64,000 nucleotides of DNA from Segatella copri (GTDB lineage Bacteria > Bacteroidota > Bacteroidia > Bacteroidales > Bacteroidaceae), in NCBI RefSeq assembly GCF_026015625.1, contig NZ_JAPDVG010000001.1:62001-126000 (forward strand), given 5' to 3'. Below, piece after piece: positions 7,583-18,100 of this stretch. The notes under the pieces were generated by a model, which made no database searches, was not told where the DNA came from, and saw only the letters and a list, made by a program, of their open reading frames with translations. A program made the translations under genes and the position numbers. Position 1 is the first letter of the stretch; each line of letters begins with the position of its first letter.

Positions 7583-8049
7583 ATCTTTTCCTCCTTTTCC
7601 GTGTAATTTAGATAGTCTGACAAATATGGAATCTTCTCGATAAATTTGAAGCGCATGAGATAATAGAGGAAACTCACTACATACCAAGGAGGGGTACCCT
7701 TCTTGAATATCTGTTTCAAGTTCTTCAGAATATTGCATCCGTAGAACCACAATACTAGATACGAGATAAAAGAAACACATTGAACGGAACCTTCCATTTG
7801 TCCTTTGAATCGCCCGATTGCATATACTGCTGCACAAAGGACGAAGAACACGGTAGCGTGACCGATGCACACAACTGCTTTCTTTAACTCGAAGTTCTCT
7901 CCTTTTGCAATCATGCCACTAAGATAACCGAAAATAAAGTTGAGGGTGAAGACGATCATAAGCGAAGACAACTCGCCTTCAATCGGTTTAAGATAGGCGA
8001 GGAGTGCAAGAACTACGCCTACAACAATATCTTTAATTCTATCTGCCAT
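7579..8049 (-). CDS. Phage holin
   Basis: 156 aa with about four hydrophobic segments: VVGVVLALLAYL; LMIVFTLNFIFGYLSG; AVVCIGHATVFFVLCAAVYAIG; and CVSFISYLVLWFYGCNIL. Charged C-terminus ending EKEEKI. Topology and position before endolysin fit the holin_4/TcdE-like group. First gene after the promoter at 8084-8114; it would form the membrane lesion that times lysis. Confidence 0.8.
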   Translation of the reverse strand: MADRIKDIVVGVVLALLAYLKPIEGELSSLMIVFTLNFIFGYLSGMIAKGENFELKKAVVCIGHATVFFVLCAAVYAIGRFKGQMEGSVQCVSFISYLVLWFYGCNILKNLKQIFKKGTPPWYVVSFLYYLMRFKFIEKIPYLSDYLNYTEKEEKI

Positions 8050-8056
8050 ACTATAA

Positions 8057-8117
8057 CTATTTGATGATTAAACAATAATGCTGCAAATATACAACAAAAT
8101 ATTTAATCATCAAATAG
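8057..8117 (-). promoter_or_regulatory. Class B (late) promoter with inverted repeat operator
   Basis: On the - strand TTTG (8111-8114), 19 bp, TATATTTG (8084-8091), then CAGC. A perfect 16-bp inverted repeat, CTATTTGATGATTAAA (8057-8072) and its complement (8102-8117), brackets the promoter. One arm contains the -33 TTTG; the other lies just before the holin start. The arms resemble the dyads at 20.04, 30.5 and 59.98 kb. Confidence 0.75.
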
Positions 8118-8154
8118 ATTTTACGAAAAAGTGCAAAACTTTATTCTAACATAT

Positions 8155-8184
8155 AAAAAAAGAGAGGCAATCACTTACCTCTCT
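8155..8184 (-). terminator. Rho-independent terminator
   Basis: Stem AGAGAGG/CCTCTCT (8161-8184), followed on the - strand by a run of T (8155-8160). It isolates the holin promoter from the operon upstream. Together with the hairpin at 8244-8275 it occupies the 8050-8361 gap, which holds no gene. Confidence 0.75.
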
Positions 8185-8243
8185 TACTCAACTTGTAAGG
8201 AACACTTACATGTTCAACTATTAGGATAGAAGTAGAAACAAAA

Positions 8244-8275
8244 TTCCCCTATACTATTGGCGTAGTATAGGGGAA
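8244..8275 (-). terminator. Second terminator-like hairpin
   Basis: 13-bp perfect stem TTCCCCTATACTA with TAGTATAGGGGAA around a 6-nt loop, then TTTTG on the - strand. It forms a tandem terminator with the one at 8155-8184, downstream of the membrane-protein genes. A small TGTAAG/CTTACA dyad lies between the two. Confidence 0.65.
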
Positions 8276-8361
8276 ATATCACATTTTCGCTCGGAAAAGT
8301 GAAGCTTGATAAAGTATTGCAAAGATAGACAATAATTCCGAAACCACCAAATTTTTCATCA

Positions 8362-8559
8362 TTAATTTGTTAGATACAGATACAATCCTTCCCCGAACCA
8401 CATTATTAATGTCATAGTTGACATTGTTACCCAAGCCATGAAGAACTTATCTATCGTTTTATACTTATAGGAAAGATACAGGTATGCTATGAACGTGCAG
8501 TTGATAATTACCAGTATCGCTACTATAATCAAAGTACAAAACATATAATCCATACTCAT
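8362..8559 (-). CDS. Small membrane protein
   Basis: 65 aa with two hydrophobic helices (YMFCTLIIVAILVIINCTFI and FMAWVTMSTMTLIMWF). Start is either MSMDYMF or MDYMF. Unknown role; last gene before the tandem terminators. Confidence 0.55.
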   Translation of the reverse strand: MSMDYMFCTLIIVAILVIINCTFIAYLYLSYKYKTIDKFFMAWVTMSTMTLIMWFGEGLYLYLTN

Positions 8560-8597
8560 ATATGCTCGCTTATCCGTGTTGCGATAGGGCTTATACG

Positions 8598-8939
8598 TTA
8601 TGATTTTCTCTTGCTCTTAATAAAGTGCAGAATATCCCACTTCTTCCAATATCGGGTATGCCCACGCTTCTTGCACTCGCCATTGGGAATATCGCCCCTA
8701 GCAACCATTCGATTGAGTGTGGCATCAGAAACGTGAAGTTTCTCCTTGACTTCCTCTGTGCTCAACATAGGATTGAGCATATCTGGAATGATGTCACACA
8801 ATCTATCCAAATCATCATCGCTCATTCCGCATGCGGTGACCTTCTCGCCGTTCTTCTGCTGCTCATCAGCCTTAAAGCAAGCATCGCTCAATGACTTCAA
8901 AGCTGTACCTAGCAATTTATAACTTAATATCTTTCCCAT
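8598..8939 (-). CDS. Helix-turn-helix DNA-binding protein (HTH_17/MerR-like)
   Basis: 113 aa. The C-terminal half carries a winged-HTH of the excisionase/MerR superfamily: LSTEEVKEKLHVSDATLNRM as HTH, then RGDIPNGECKKRGHTRYWKK as wing. The N-terminal 55 aa are helical. Such proteins in Bacteroidota mobile elements act as excisionases or small regulators. A candidate to bind one of the repeated dyads here; partner DNA is not shown by the sequence. Confidence 0.75.
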   Translation of the reverse strand: MGKILSYKLLGTALKSLSDACFKADEQQKNGEKVTACGMSDDDLDRLCDIIPDMLNPMLSTEEVKEKLHVSDATLNRMVARGDIPNGECKKRGHTRYWKKWDILHFIKSKRKS

Positions 8940-8942
8940 ATC

Positions 8943-9494
8943 TTATGCACAAATTTTACGTCCTAGTTTCGTATCATTAACAAACATTCTAGCAAAGCTA
9001 TACAAATAGAATATAGTTGTCACGACCATGACCGTAAAGCAGGAATCCACCATATCTTTAGTTGTATACCAACTCCACTCTACAATATGAGCCGCATTGA
9101 TGCCTAAGTAATACATAAATGGAATGCGATACCACTGGCACAAGAAGAAAAATCTACTTGCCAGTATCGTCACCATCGGCAGGACGTAAACCATGAAATA
9201 AATAAAGATATAGCAAGGCATATTTTCATTATATGGGATAAACATCTCACGTGGATGCTGAGAGAACTCCCAAATGCCGTATGCGTGGAAGAACATAATA
9301 ATGATAGGCACATACTTGCAGAACCAGCGGAAGAACTTTAATATTCTCCTGCTATACCGATTACCATGCTTCTTAAGCATATCCATCAGCTCCGTCACAT
9401 CAATGTCCTTTATCAACCGTTGGACTTCGGCTTCTTGTTCTAGTGTCATATTAATAAACCTCCTTTTGTCTATAGCTAATTGTTCATAATTCAT
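8943..9494 (-). CDS. Multi-pass membrane protein
   Basis: 183 aa: a soluble charged N-terminal helix (about 1-45), then four hydrophobic segments (YVPIIIMFFHAYGIW; YIFIYFMVYVLPMVTIL; IPFMYYLGINAAHIV; VMVVTTIFYLYSFARM). No family recognised. Possible superinfection-exclusion or lysis-related role is speculation. Confidence 0.55.
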   Translation of the reverse strand: MNYEQLAIDKRRFINMTLEQEAEVQRLIKDIDVTELMDMLKKHGNRYSRRILKFFRWFCKYVPIIIMFFHAYGIWEFSQHPREMFIPYNENMPCYIFIYFMVYVLPMVTILASRFFFLCQWYRIPFMYYLGINAAHIVEWSWYTTKDMVDSCFTVMVVTTIFYLYSFARMFVNDTKLGRKICA

Positions 9495-9610
9495 TGATTT
9501 AAATTAAATGATGTTGCAAAGTTACACTCTTTTGCACAAAACCAGCGGAAATGAGAATATTTCTGTGTTAAACTTTATAAAAAGTAACAATCTGAAAGTA
9601 GATGGCTACA

Positions 9611-9655
9611 AAAATAGCGTTAGAACGGCTTTCTTGCCAAATTCTAACGCTATTT
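9611..9655 (-). terminator. Strong rho-independent terminator
   Basis: 14-bp perfect stem AAATAGCGTTAGAA/TTCTAACGCTATTT (9612-9655) with an inner GGC/GCC, followed on the - strand by TTTTTG overlapping the stem base. Ends the tail-fibre operon transcript after the gene at 9676. Confidence 0.85.
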
Positions 9656-9675
9656 CTATATCTACTTATCAGTAT

Positions 9676-10140
9676 TTATCCTATCACAACATCAAGGGTC
9701 TCCATATCAGCGAACTTCAAGCCGCAATCCTTAGCAGCTTTGAAGAGCTCCTTCTCGTCAACTTCCTCAATGGACACCTCTACCTCGGCATTGGCAAGGT
9801 CTGAGAAGTACTTCTCGGTCTTCTGCTTCTGATTGAAGAAGTACTCATTGACCTCAGCGAACTTGGCTGAATCGTCCTTGGTGTATTCGTAGCCCTCATC
9901 GGCGTGCTTCTGCTCCAACTGCTGGCACTCCTGAAGCTTGTGCTGCATCTCCTCGAACTTATCGTCCTTCAAGCTCTCCTGCGCTTCCTTCACATCCTTG
10001 TCGTAAGTGTCGGCTACTTGGCGCAGTGCCTTCATATTCTTCCAAACTCGCATAGCGGCATCATCGCTCATTGATGATGTCTTCAATGCCTTCAATGTTC
10101 TGTAGGCTGCAACAGCCTCGATTGTCTTAATCTTTTTCAT
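9676..10140 (-). CDS. Hypothetical coiled-coil protein
   Basis: 154 aa, almost all helical, acidic, heptad-rich between about 25 and 110. Distal gene of the tail-fibre operon just before a strong terminator. Its base composition resembles the structural genes, not the AT-rich gene next to it. May be a fibre-assembly accessory; function not known. Confidence 0.6.
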   Translation of the reverse strand: MKKIKTIEAVAAYRTLKALKTSSMSDDAAMRVWKNMKALRQVADTYDKDVKEAQESLKDDKFEEMQHKLQECQQLEQKHADEGYEYTKDDSAKFAEVNEYFFNQKQKTEKYFSDLANAEVEVSIEEVDEKELFKAAKDCGLKFADMETLDVVIG

Positions 10141-10206
10141 AATTGTTTCTTTTTTTTATGTTATACAATATTCTTCGTTAGATTACCATTCTTGATATTA
10201 TTATAA

Positions 10207-11640
10207 TTAAGATTGATATATTGGTAAGCTATGTATTCCACTAACTTCTCCAACAAATTTAAAATCAAATTCTTCATAATAACTATCATGTTCTCTTCTA
10301 TCAGAATGTAAATTTAAAACTATATTCCAATTATTAATTTTATATTGAGGATAGTCTTCTATCTTATTTATAATAGGTATCTGTGTTGTAGTAAACCCAC
10401 CATATTCTTTTTCTGCATCTTCTTTTGTAGCATAAGCAGTTAATATTACATTTTCTGTACTTACTTTTAAATAACGTTTTGGAGCATAAGTATTTATATT
10501 AGTTGCTACAGGTACTGACAAATTATCTAGTTCAGTTTGACCAAATGAACCTATATTAGCTCGTAAACTTACTAATGAAGTAGTACCAAAATCTAACGTA
10601 AAACTAAATTCTATATATTTATCTGCTGATAAAATATATCCATTATTATCATCTATATAATAATGTCCTCCATAATATGTATTAACAGTAAAATTAGTAA
10701 CTTTTACTTCTACTGTAGTATAGTATGTAGGTTTTTCTTTAGTACTTATAACAACTTTATTAAATAGAAAACCAGAAATATCTATAGTTTGTCCAGTAAC
10801 ATCATTATTTATATAGCAAGGTGTTACAGATGTATAAAAATAATCATCATCAACTCCACCAACAGGACATAATAGTCCTGCTATATAAATTTCATCATTA
10901 ACTTCACTTTTAAAACCTAAACTACTACTACCATTATTACTACTAATGGATTGATTTTTAAAATTAACAATAAACTCACTATCAGGTATTTCATCATTAT
11001 AACTAACAGAAGCATTATTTATAGGAACAGTACCTGAAAGATATTTCATACGTTTTTTGGATTTATTATATATACATACAGCAGGATACCATTCTTCATT
11101 AAAAGCAGATAATAAAGCTAGTATATCTTCAAAAGATATAGTATTCTTTGAATTTATAGGTTCATATCCAAAATAAAATCTTAAATAATAAGTTTGGTCT
11201 AAATATATAGTATCTCGTATACCAGTAGAAAAACGTATAGGGTCTTGATAACTATAATCTTCAGTATTATAACCAATAAAATCACTAAGTCTATATGGAG
11301 ATTGATTGGTTCCAAAAGGCATATTATAATTCCATACACCTTTAATACTTAATTCTTCAAACGAACTTACTATATTAATAGTGTATACTTGGTCATTTAA
11401 ACTACTATTACCTAACCACCAACCTCTACTTGAAGAACTCCAACTTTGTTTATCTGAATTTAAAGTATCTGTAACAAAAGGTTTATTATAAAGATTGACA
11501 GGTTTATATTTAGAATAAGGATTTAAATTCACACTCTTACAAAGAGTAGCAAGGTCATTGCTACTCTCTCCAAGAGCTCGTTTAACATCATCAATGCTAA
11601 CAGGAGCACTAATAATTCCAGTTTCACTATTGTAAGACAT
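10207..11640 (-). CDS. Putative receptor-binding/tail-fibre accessory protein (AT-rich)
   Basis: 477 aa from MSYNSETGI (ATG at 11640; a TTG further up is unlikely). Beta-strand-rich, Tyr/Asn/Ser-rich and without membrane helices, as expected for an exposed adhesin. The gene is strikingly AT-rich with A/T-ending codons, unlike the flanking genes 9676-10140 and 11826-12131, and matches the AT-rich segment of the neighbouring fibre gene. Placement after the fibre gene suggests a receptor-binding tip or a second fibre. No known family identified. Confidence 0.55.
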   Translation of the reverse strand: MSYNSETGIISAPVSIDDVKRALGESSNDLATLCKSVNLNPYSKYKPVNLYNKPFVTDTLNSDKQSWSSSSRGWWLGNSSLNDQVYTINIVSSFEELSIKGVWNYNMPFGTNQSPYRLSDFIGYNTEDYSYQDPIRFSTGIRDTIYLDQTYYLRFYFGYEPINSKNTISFEDILALLSAFNEEWYPAVCIYNKSKKRMKYLSGTVPINNASVSYNDEIPDSEFIVNFKNQSISSNNGSSSLGFKSEVNDEIYIAGLLCPVGGVDDDYFYTSVTPCYINNDVTGQTIDISGFLFNKVVISTKEKPTYYTTVEVKVTNFTVNTYYGGHYYIDDNNGYILSADKYIEFSFTLDFGTTSLVSLRANIGSFGQTELDNLSVPVATNINTYAPKRYLKVSTENVILTAYATKEDAEKEYGGFTTTQIPIINKIEDYPQYKINNWNIVLNLHSDRREHDSYYEEFDFKFVGEVSGIHSLPIYQS

Positions 11641-11758
11641 AATATTTATTTTTAAAATATTCAACTTTGGTTTCTAATTCTGTTACAACTTCTTTAGTAA
11701 CAACTCGCTCTACTGTTACATTGAACACTTTCGCAAGCTATAATATAAATCGTTCCAT
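11627..11758 (-). pseudogene. 43-codon ORF interrupted by in-frame TAG
   Basis: From the ATG at 11758: MERFIL, TAG at codon 7 (11738-11740), then LAKVFNVTVERVVTKEVV and on to VEYFKNKYYVLQ before a second TAG at 11627 that overlaps the next gene's start. The post-stop part is a typical short helical protein. This may be a nonsense-mutated small phage gene or an amber readthrough site. The remainder of the 11641-11825 gap holds only a weak GC-rich dyad near 11795-11812. Confidence 0.35.
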
Positions 11759-11825
11759 ACGCTTAATCTTTAGAACCTAAAACACTAGGCAAGGCAGCTC
11801 TATAAGAGCCACCCTGCGTTAATAC

Positions 11826-12131
11826 TTACTCTGCTGCCTCGCTTGCCATATTAGCAGCGATAGCGGAATTGACCTCCTTAATCAATGCTGATACTTCACT
11901 GAGCTTGCTCTGCGGAACACCGCTGATATTGTAGGTCAGCTCGCTGCCGTTGAAGCTTGCGTTCGCATTGCCGAGATAATTACCATTTGTGTCACCATAG
12001 ATACTCATATTGATGCTCTCGATGTTGCCACCCGTCTTGTCAACATTGTAGGTGATTTCTACTCGATAGCCGCCCTTGGTATAAGTGGCGGTTGTCTGTT
12101 CACTCTTCTTGTTAATCTTTAAATTCTCCAT
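11826..12131 (-). CDS. Small tail-region protein
   Basis: 101 aa: an N-terminal beta-sheet pattern (RVEITYNVDKTGGNIESINM) followed by a helical C-terminus. Lies 8 bp downstream of the fibre gene and likely is translated with it. Could be a fibre chaperone or decoration; not recognised. Confidence 0.55.
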   Translation of the reverse strand: MENLKINKKSEQTTATYTKGGYRVEITYNVDKTGGNIESINMSIYGDTNGNYLGNANASFNGSELTYNISGVPQSKLSEVSALIKEVNSAIAANMASEAAE

Positions 12132-12139
12132 TTTCTTAA

Positions 12140-15100
12140 CTAATTTAATAAATTAATATTCTTGTTATCTAATCTCTTCTTGTTGCAGTCTTCCTTATCT
12201 CCACTCAATCGCTGAACCTCTGATTCAAGGAAGATCACCCGAGCCTTCAACCTGCTGACCTCATCGCCCACCTGCTCAATAGCACCGAATGCCGTTGCAA
12301 TCAGCTTCGGAGACCAGTAGTTAATCTTGTAGTAGCCCTTCTCGTCAGTCTCCACGATGTCCTTTAACTGAGGGTTGTGCAAGACGTGTTGGGCAATCCA
12401 ACCGATAGACCTTGTGTTGTCCTTCTTCCAAGCGAAGCCATAAGTGCCACCCATCGCCTTGATGATACCCAAGTAGTCCAGCTTCCGCAAATCCTGCTTC
12501 AAGCGGATGTCAGAAGATTGATAAGCTGTAACTCCACCTTTAGCAAGAATGCTATTAGGGAAGTAAGTATTCATATTATAATCATAATTATATATATGAC
12601 CTGTATGACCCATAAATCTATCAGTAGGAAATGAATACTTAGTAAAAGCAAATATTCGTATTTTATTTATTGAAGCATTTCGTAATGCAGTAGTATTTTG
12701 GTCATGTTTAAATCTAAAACGAATATATCTTCTATCATCATTTCCTACACCAACAGCCGTATTACCATTAGATAAATTTATATAATTAAATTGGTTCCAT
12801 CCGGTCATATATTTAATATAAGTATTGACTATAACACCTTTACTATTTAAATATTCTACAGTACAAGTAACACCAACACCTTGTCCTATATCAACACAAG
12901 CAAAATATACTTGAGAATAACAAGAATTAGGAATTTCAAACGAAAACATTAATTCGTTCTTTTTTATTTGAGCTAACTTTTCAGCATCAGTATTACCAGT
13001 AATAACATTGCTACCTAAGTATAAACTATTAACACCTGCAACATTCGCATACGCCTTAAATTTAGTATCATTTGATATATTATAATTAGTCCAACTGTTA
13101 CCGTTATCATTAGTATAAACTATAGAAAGATTATCGACTGGTATACTATCAGTAATAGCAGTAATTCCAGAGCATAAAGCATCAGCTGAAACATAACAAC
13201 CCGCTCCTTTTTTATTAACGTCATAATCTGTAGGTAATATACCTTTATTATTTATTAATCCGTTAACTGATAAATTACCAGCAATAACAGCATTTTTACT
13301 AACACTAATACTATCACAACTAATAACATCATTAACAGTAAGACTTGTAAACGTAGCACTACCAGTTTGCATTATGCTCCAATATCTACTACTTACTTGA
13401 CTACACATGTCTTGAACTTTCACCCAATTAGTATTATTAGCATTACCTAAATATAAATTACCACCACTACCTCCAATTCTAGCTCCAGCATTAGGAATTA
13501 TAGTCTTAATACCTGCAAGTCTAAGTGTACCATCAAGTTGAGGAGTATTAGCATTAAATGCAGAACCATCAGCTATACCAAGATAAATAGTTTTATCAGA
13601 ATGATTATATTTAAGACCAGCCCATTGATTCCAATCCCAAGCAGTTTCACCAAAACGAATAGCCTTACCAGTATTGAATATTACTTGACCTTCAAGAGCA
13701 CTAATCCAAGCAGGACTGGCATCGTTAGTTAACATTATAGCTTGATTTTGAGCAGCAGTTCTAATAGTAGCAGATGAATATATATCACCTTTAACATGTA
13801 GTTTATAAGAAGGGTCTACTCCAATACCTACATTATGATTTGATAATATATTTATAGCATCTTTTTGACTACTATTATATTCTCCAGCATATAAAACAAG
13901 TTTATATTTAGATACAATATGAAACCATTTACTTACTGTAGATATAATATGAGGATCATCTGAACCACTATTAGTTATAGTTAATGTTCCATCAACATTC
14001 CCAGTTCCATCAAAACTTTGACCCCAAATAGTTCTAGGAGTTCTGAGTTTAGTTGCAGAAGCTACATTATCATGTAAATAAGCAAGATAACCAACCTGAG
14101 TTGCAGTAGTAGTATTTATACCATGCATTATTCTAATTCTTCCACTAGTTCCTATATCAAATCTAGTTCTCCAAGTAGAATAACCTTGTATATTAATTAT
14201 ATCACCATAGCTTTCATGAAAATTATTATGTCCCTCATTAGTATGAGCCCAACCATAAACTCCAACTCCATCCTTAGTTACAGATGCATCTCCATACTCA
14301 CCTCTATATCTAAGAAATGAACTTTCATGATAACCATCTACAGTGTCTGCATTTCCTGCACTACTAGCATAATTAACACTAATATTACTAACACTTTTTG
14401 TTGTTCCACCAACTGTTATACTAATTCCCTTATCAGAATTAGATAGAGCAGTAAGAAGTCCGTTAGCATGAATACCATCTAATTTATCAGAGTTACCTAC
14501 AGAAACATTAGCAGGGTTTATATCTCTAAGAGCTGAACCATCAGCTTCCCAAGCCACAAGGTGATTGGTAGAAGTTAATACGCCTGCCCAAGTAACGTGA
14601 ACACCATCAACCTTGTCAGCATTTGTAGCATAAGCACAACTTCCACTAGAAGTAATATAACCACTATCATTAGTAAGTTGACTTACTTTTGTAGGTATTT
14701 CACTCTTCTTAGCATAATCTGCTAAACTTTGATGAGAAGTAAGATAAGTTCCTAAATCTACAGCAGTTCCACCACTAGCAGCAATGGTTTTAGTAACACC
14801 GTTAATCTTTACACTATGAGTATGACTAGTTGCCGACTTACCACTAAGAAGTGAATCTACACTACTTTTGGTATAATAGTTAGCAAGACTTTGATGACTA
14901 ATTAAGAACGTTGCACCTTTAGTAAATGTAATACCCTTTCCGCTTTTAGATACAGACGTGATAGCATTTCCACTTCCGCTAACTGCTATCGCATTCACGT
15001 AACCATCGAGCGATTGGTGTGCGGTAAGGTAGTTTCCCTTCGGTTGATACAAGCTGGCAGCGTCAGTCTTAGTAAGGTAGCTCGCAAGGCTCTGATGTGA

Positions 15101-18100
15101 AGTCAAGAACGTTGTTCCCTTTGTCACGATGATAGTCGTTCCGCTCTTACTGATGGCTGTCACTGCGTTTCCACTACCGCTAACACTAACGTCCATAGCC
15201 GAGCCTCCTTCTAGGCTAGAGATACGAGAATCAAGAGCCTTGATGGAGTAGGCAGAGGCAATCTCACTCAGCGATTCTGATGTAAGCTTCAAGGCATTTG
15301 AATAACTCTTCACACTGCCGTTCAATCCGCCACCACCGCCCGTGGTAGATGCTCCTGCTCCGTATGCCGTGATACCACCTGTGGCATAGAGATTACCATC
15401 AATCTTGATAGCCTTATTGGTTGCATCATACGTTATCTTAATGCCATGGAAGGAGATTGCGCCTTCGAATGTAGCATCGCCCGATACGCCAAGTTTAGAG
15501 AATGGAGCGTTTGGCTTCAAAGACACAAGGTCAGCAACGCTCGTTCCTGCACTTCCTTCCTTCCAAGTCGGCTCGAAGAAGGTGAGGTATGCGCCAAGAT
15601 TCTTTTCGCTGATGATAAACGATGTAGGGTCTGCGTGAACCTTTCCGCTCACATCCCACCAGATAGCACCATTGGCAAGATAACCCGAGCCATCGAAGCG
15701 GATGAGGGAGGTTGCAGGGGTAAGATTTCCGCTATTATAGTCCTTATCCACCATCTGACCGCCCCACCATGTTGCGATACTCTTCTTTCCTCTATTCGGG
15801 TCTATTGCTCCGTTGATACCGCTCTGAACGTTTCCGTCTCCGTCTCTCAGCGCAAGGAGCGTTGTCATTACAAGACCACCGTCAACATATGTAGTCTGAC
15901 CGAGCGCATCCTTGAGATACTTGTAACCTGCGAGGTCTGTGATATTCTGCTTCAAGTCACCATATATCTTGCTAGTGATATAGGCATTAGCCAAACCAAG
16001 TTTGTCATAGAATGCGCTGTATGCGGACTGAAAGTTGGTGAACTTCGTTCCCACGGCAGAGACGATAGCAGCCTTGCCGTTAGTATCAGCCTTATTGTAA
16101 TTTGTAGATATATCTGAGAGATACGTAACGAGTTCCGTCTTGGCAGTAGAGAGAGTAGTGAAAGCAGTATTAAGGTCGGTGAGTTCTTTTGTACTCTTTA
16201 ACACCTCTGCTCCCTTCACTTCATTGTACGACTTCTCGGCAGCTGCGAAAGCATCTTCAAGTCGCTTGGAATCCTGCGCCATTGCAGCAATCTCAGAAGG
16301 CTCTAGGTAGCCATCTTTGACGTAGCTGTCGAACGTCTTTTTGTTTTCGGTAACAGTCGTTCCGAGGGCGTTCAAGTTGCTCTGTGTCGTCTTAATCTCT
16401 TCTTGCGCCTTCTCAGCAGCTTTCTTGGCTTCCTCTGCCTTCGTGTCATCGGTATACTTGCTAGCCAATTTCCAATCGGCAATATCGAACTTTTCGCCTT
16501 CTGCCTTGGCGGTGGAACACTTCAAGATTTCGTTCTTGTAAGTGCTACCATCGTTCGGATAGGTTGCGTTCACCCACATATCGTTCACATCGTATGGTGG
16601 AACTGGCTGAGAGCCGAAGATGCGTCTCTTGGTGTTGGCGGTAGCTTGCGCTCCATTAGCCTTCTTATCCGCAGCGGCTGCATCTTTGAGTGCTTGGCTT
16701 GAATCTTTGAGTGCCTTGGTCAGCTCCGTATCTGTGATGATAATCCACTCATAGGTAGAGCCATCCTTGGCAAAGCGGTATGCCTTGCCCGTCTTGTTGT
16801 CGTAGTAAAGGTCGCCAAGATGGGTTTCTTTATCCTCATCGGTCTTCCAACTGATGGCTGGAGCATTCTTCAAAGTAGGAACGCCGTCATAGAACCAAGT
16901 CTCAATAGCTCCGTCTATCTGGTTTTGAAGGTCGATAATCGTATGCGATTTCTTGATAATGGTCTCAACGGCATCCTTATCCAAACTCTTGTCTGCGATG
17001 TACTTATCCAAGGTCTTTCCATCGTAGGTGGACTTTATATCCAATTCTCCCTTGATGGTAACTTTCTTCGTCTCGCTATCAAACTTGACATAGGATTCAC
17101 CCTCGTAGTTATTGGCACTAGTAGGTCGGTCTCCGAAGTACATATCTCCGTAGACGTGGAAGAATGCCTTGTTATTCTGCTTATTCACACCATATTCCAC
17201 ATACTCCCTATTGGCAAAGGAATAGCTGTTGATGCCGTGATAGAGGCTGATGGATGGCGAATAGGTATCTACCGCCGAGAAGATAAGGCAGTTCTGACGT
17301 TCCACATCGGTTCTATTACCGCACTGGTTGAGCACATCACCTTTAGCAGGAACATCGCTTGCCGTAGCGCAATCGGTATCAGAGAGGTCGATATAATGAT
17401 ATTTCTTACCTTCCAGTTCCACAGGGTCTTCATCACGACCGATTACAAATCGCCAGTAAAAGTGATTGCCAGCCTTGTGATAAGTGCCCTTGCGAACGTT
17501 GAATGATTCCGAGCGCACCTGGTCGCCAACAGCGAAATCATTATCCACGGCATTGCCTTCCTGCTCTGCTAAGAAATAGCAACGATAAGCCTTCTGTGAC
17601 ACATTATTATATGTCACAGTAACCTCTTCTACCTTATGAGCCACCACACCGCCAGCAGGAGAGATTATCTCCTTACCACCGATGGTGGATGTTTTATTGA
17701 TGACCAGCTCCTCGAAGATAGCCTTCATTCTTACCTCCAAGTAATCTGTGTTGAGGTGTGAACGACCTTCTGCGTCTGGAGTCCACGAGCCTCCGTTCTC
17801 ATTGTTGGAGTTACCGACAAGCAAACCACCAAGGAACTTCTGCACCTTCTCCCAAGTGATTGTGCCCTTTGCGATGTTATCCTGCAGCCTAGATACAAAC
17901 TCCATCCTAGAGCGTCTAGCAGAATAAACGTTACTATCGGATGCAGGAGTGGTATCGTTCATGCCAATTACATAGACACCTCCACCATTACCGCTTCCCG
18001 TGCCGCCTATCTGCATTCCATTCACCTTGATGGAATCAACCTTGTCTTCCAACTTACCCAACCGGCTTGTTGCAGCCTTTTCTCCTACAGTGTACTGAGG

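Noticed and set aside
14700..15250. Repeated HQSL/SGSGN units as a possible CRISPR array or DNA repeat locus
   Set aside because: The repeats are protein-level repeats of the fibre gene, in frame, with uneven spacing and diverged DNA; no direct DNA repeat array or cas genes.
15446..17506. Long plus-strand frames (e.g. 15446-16117 and 16820-17506)
   Set aside because: Antisense to the fibre gene; codon use and protein composition are not coding-like and no ribosome site is present.
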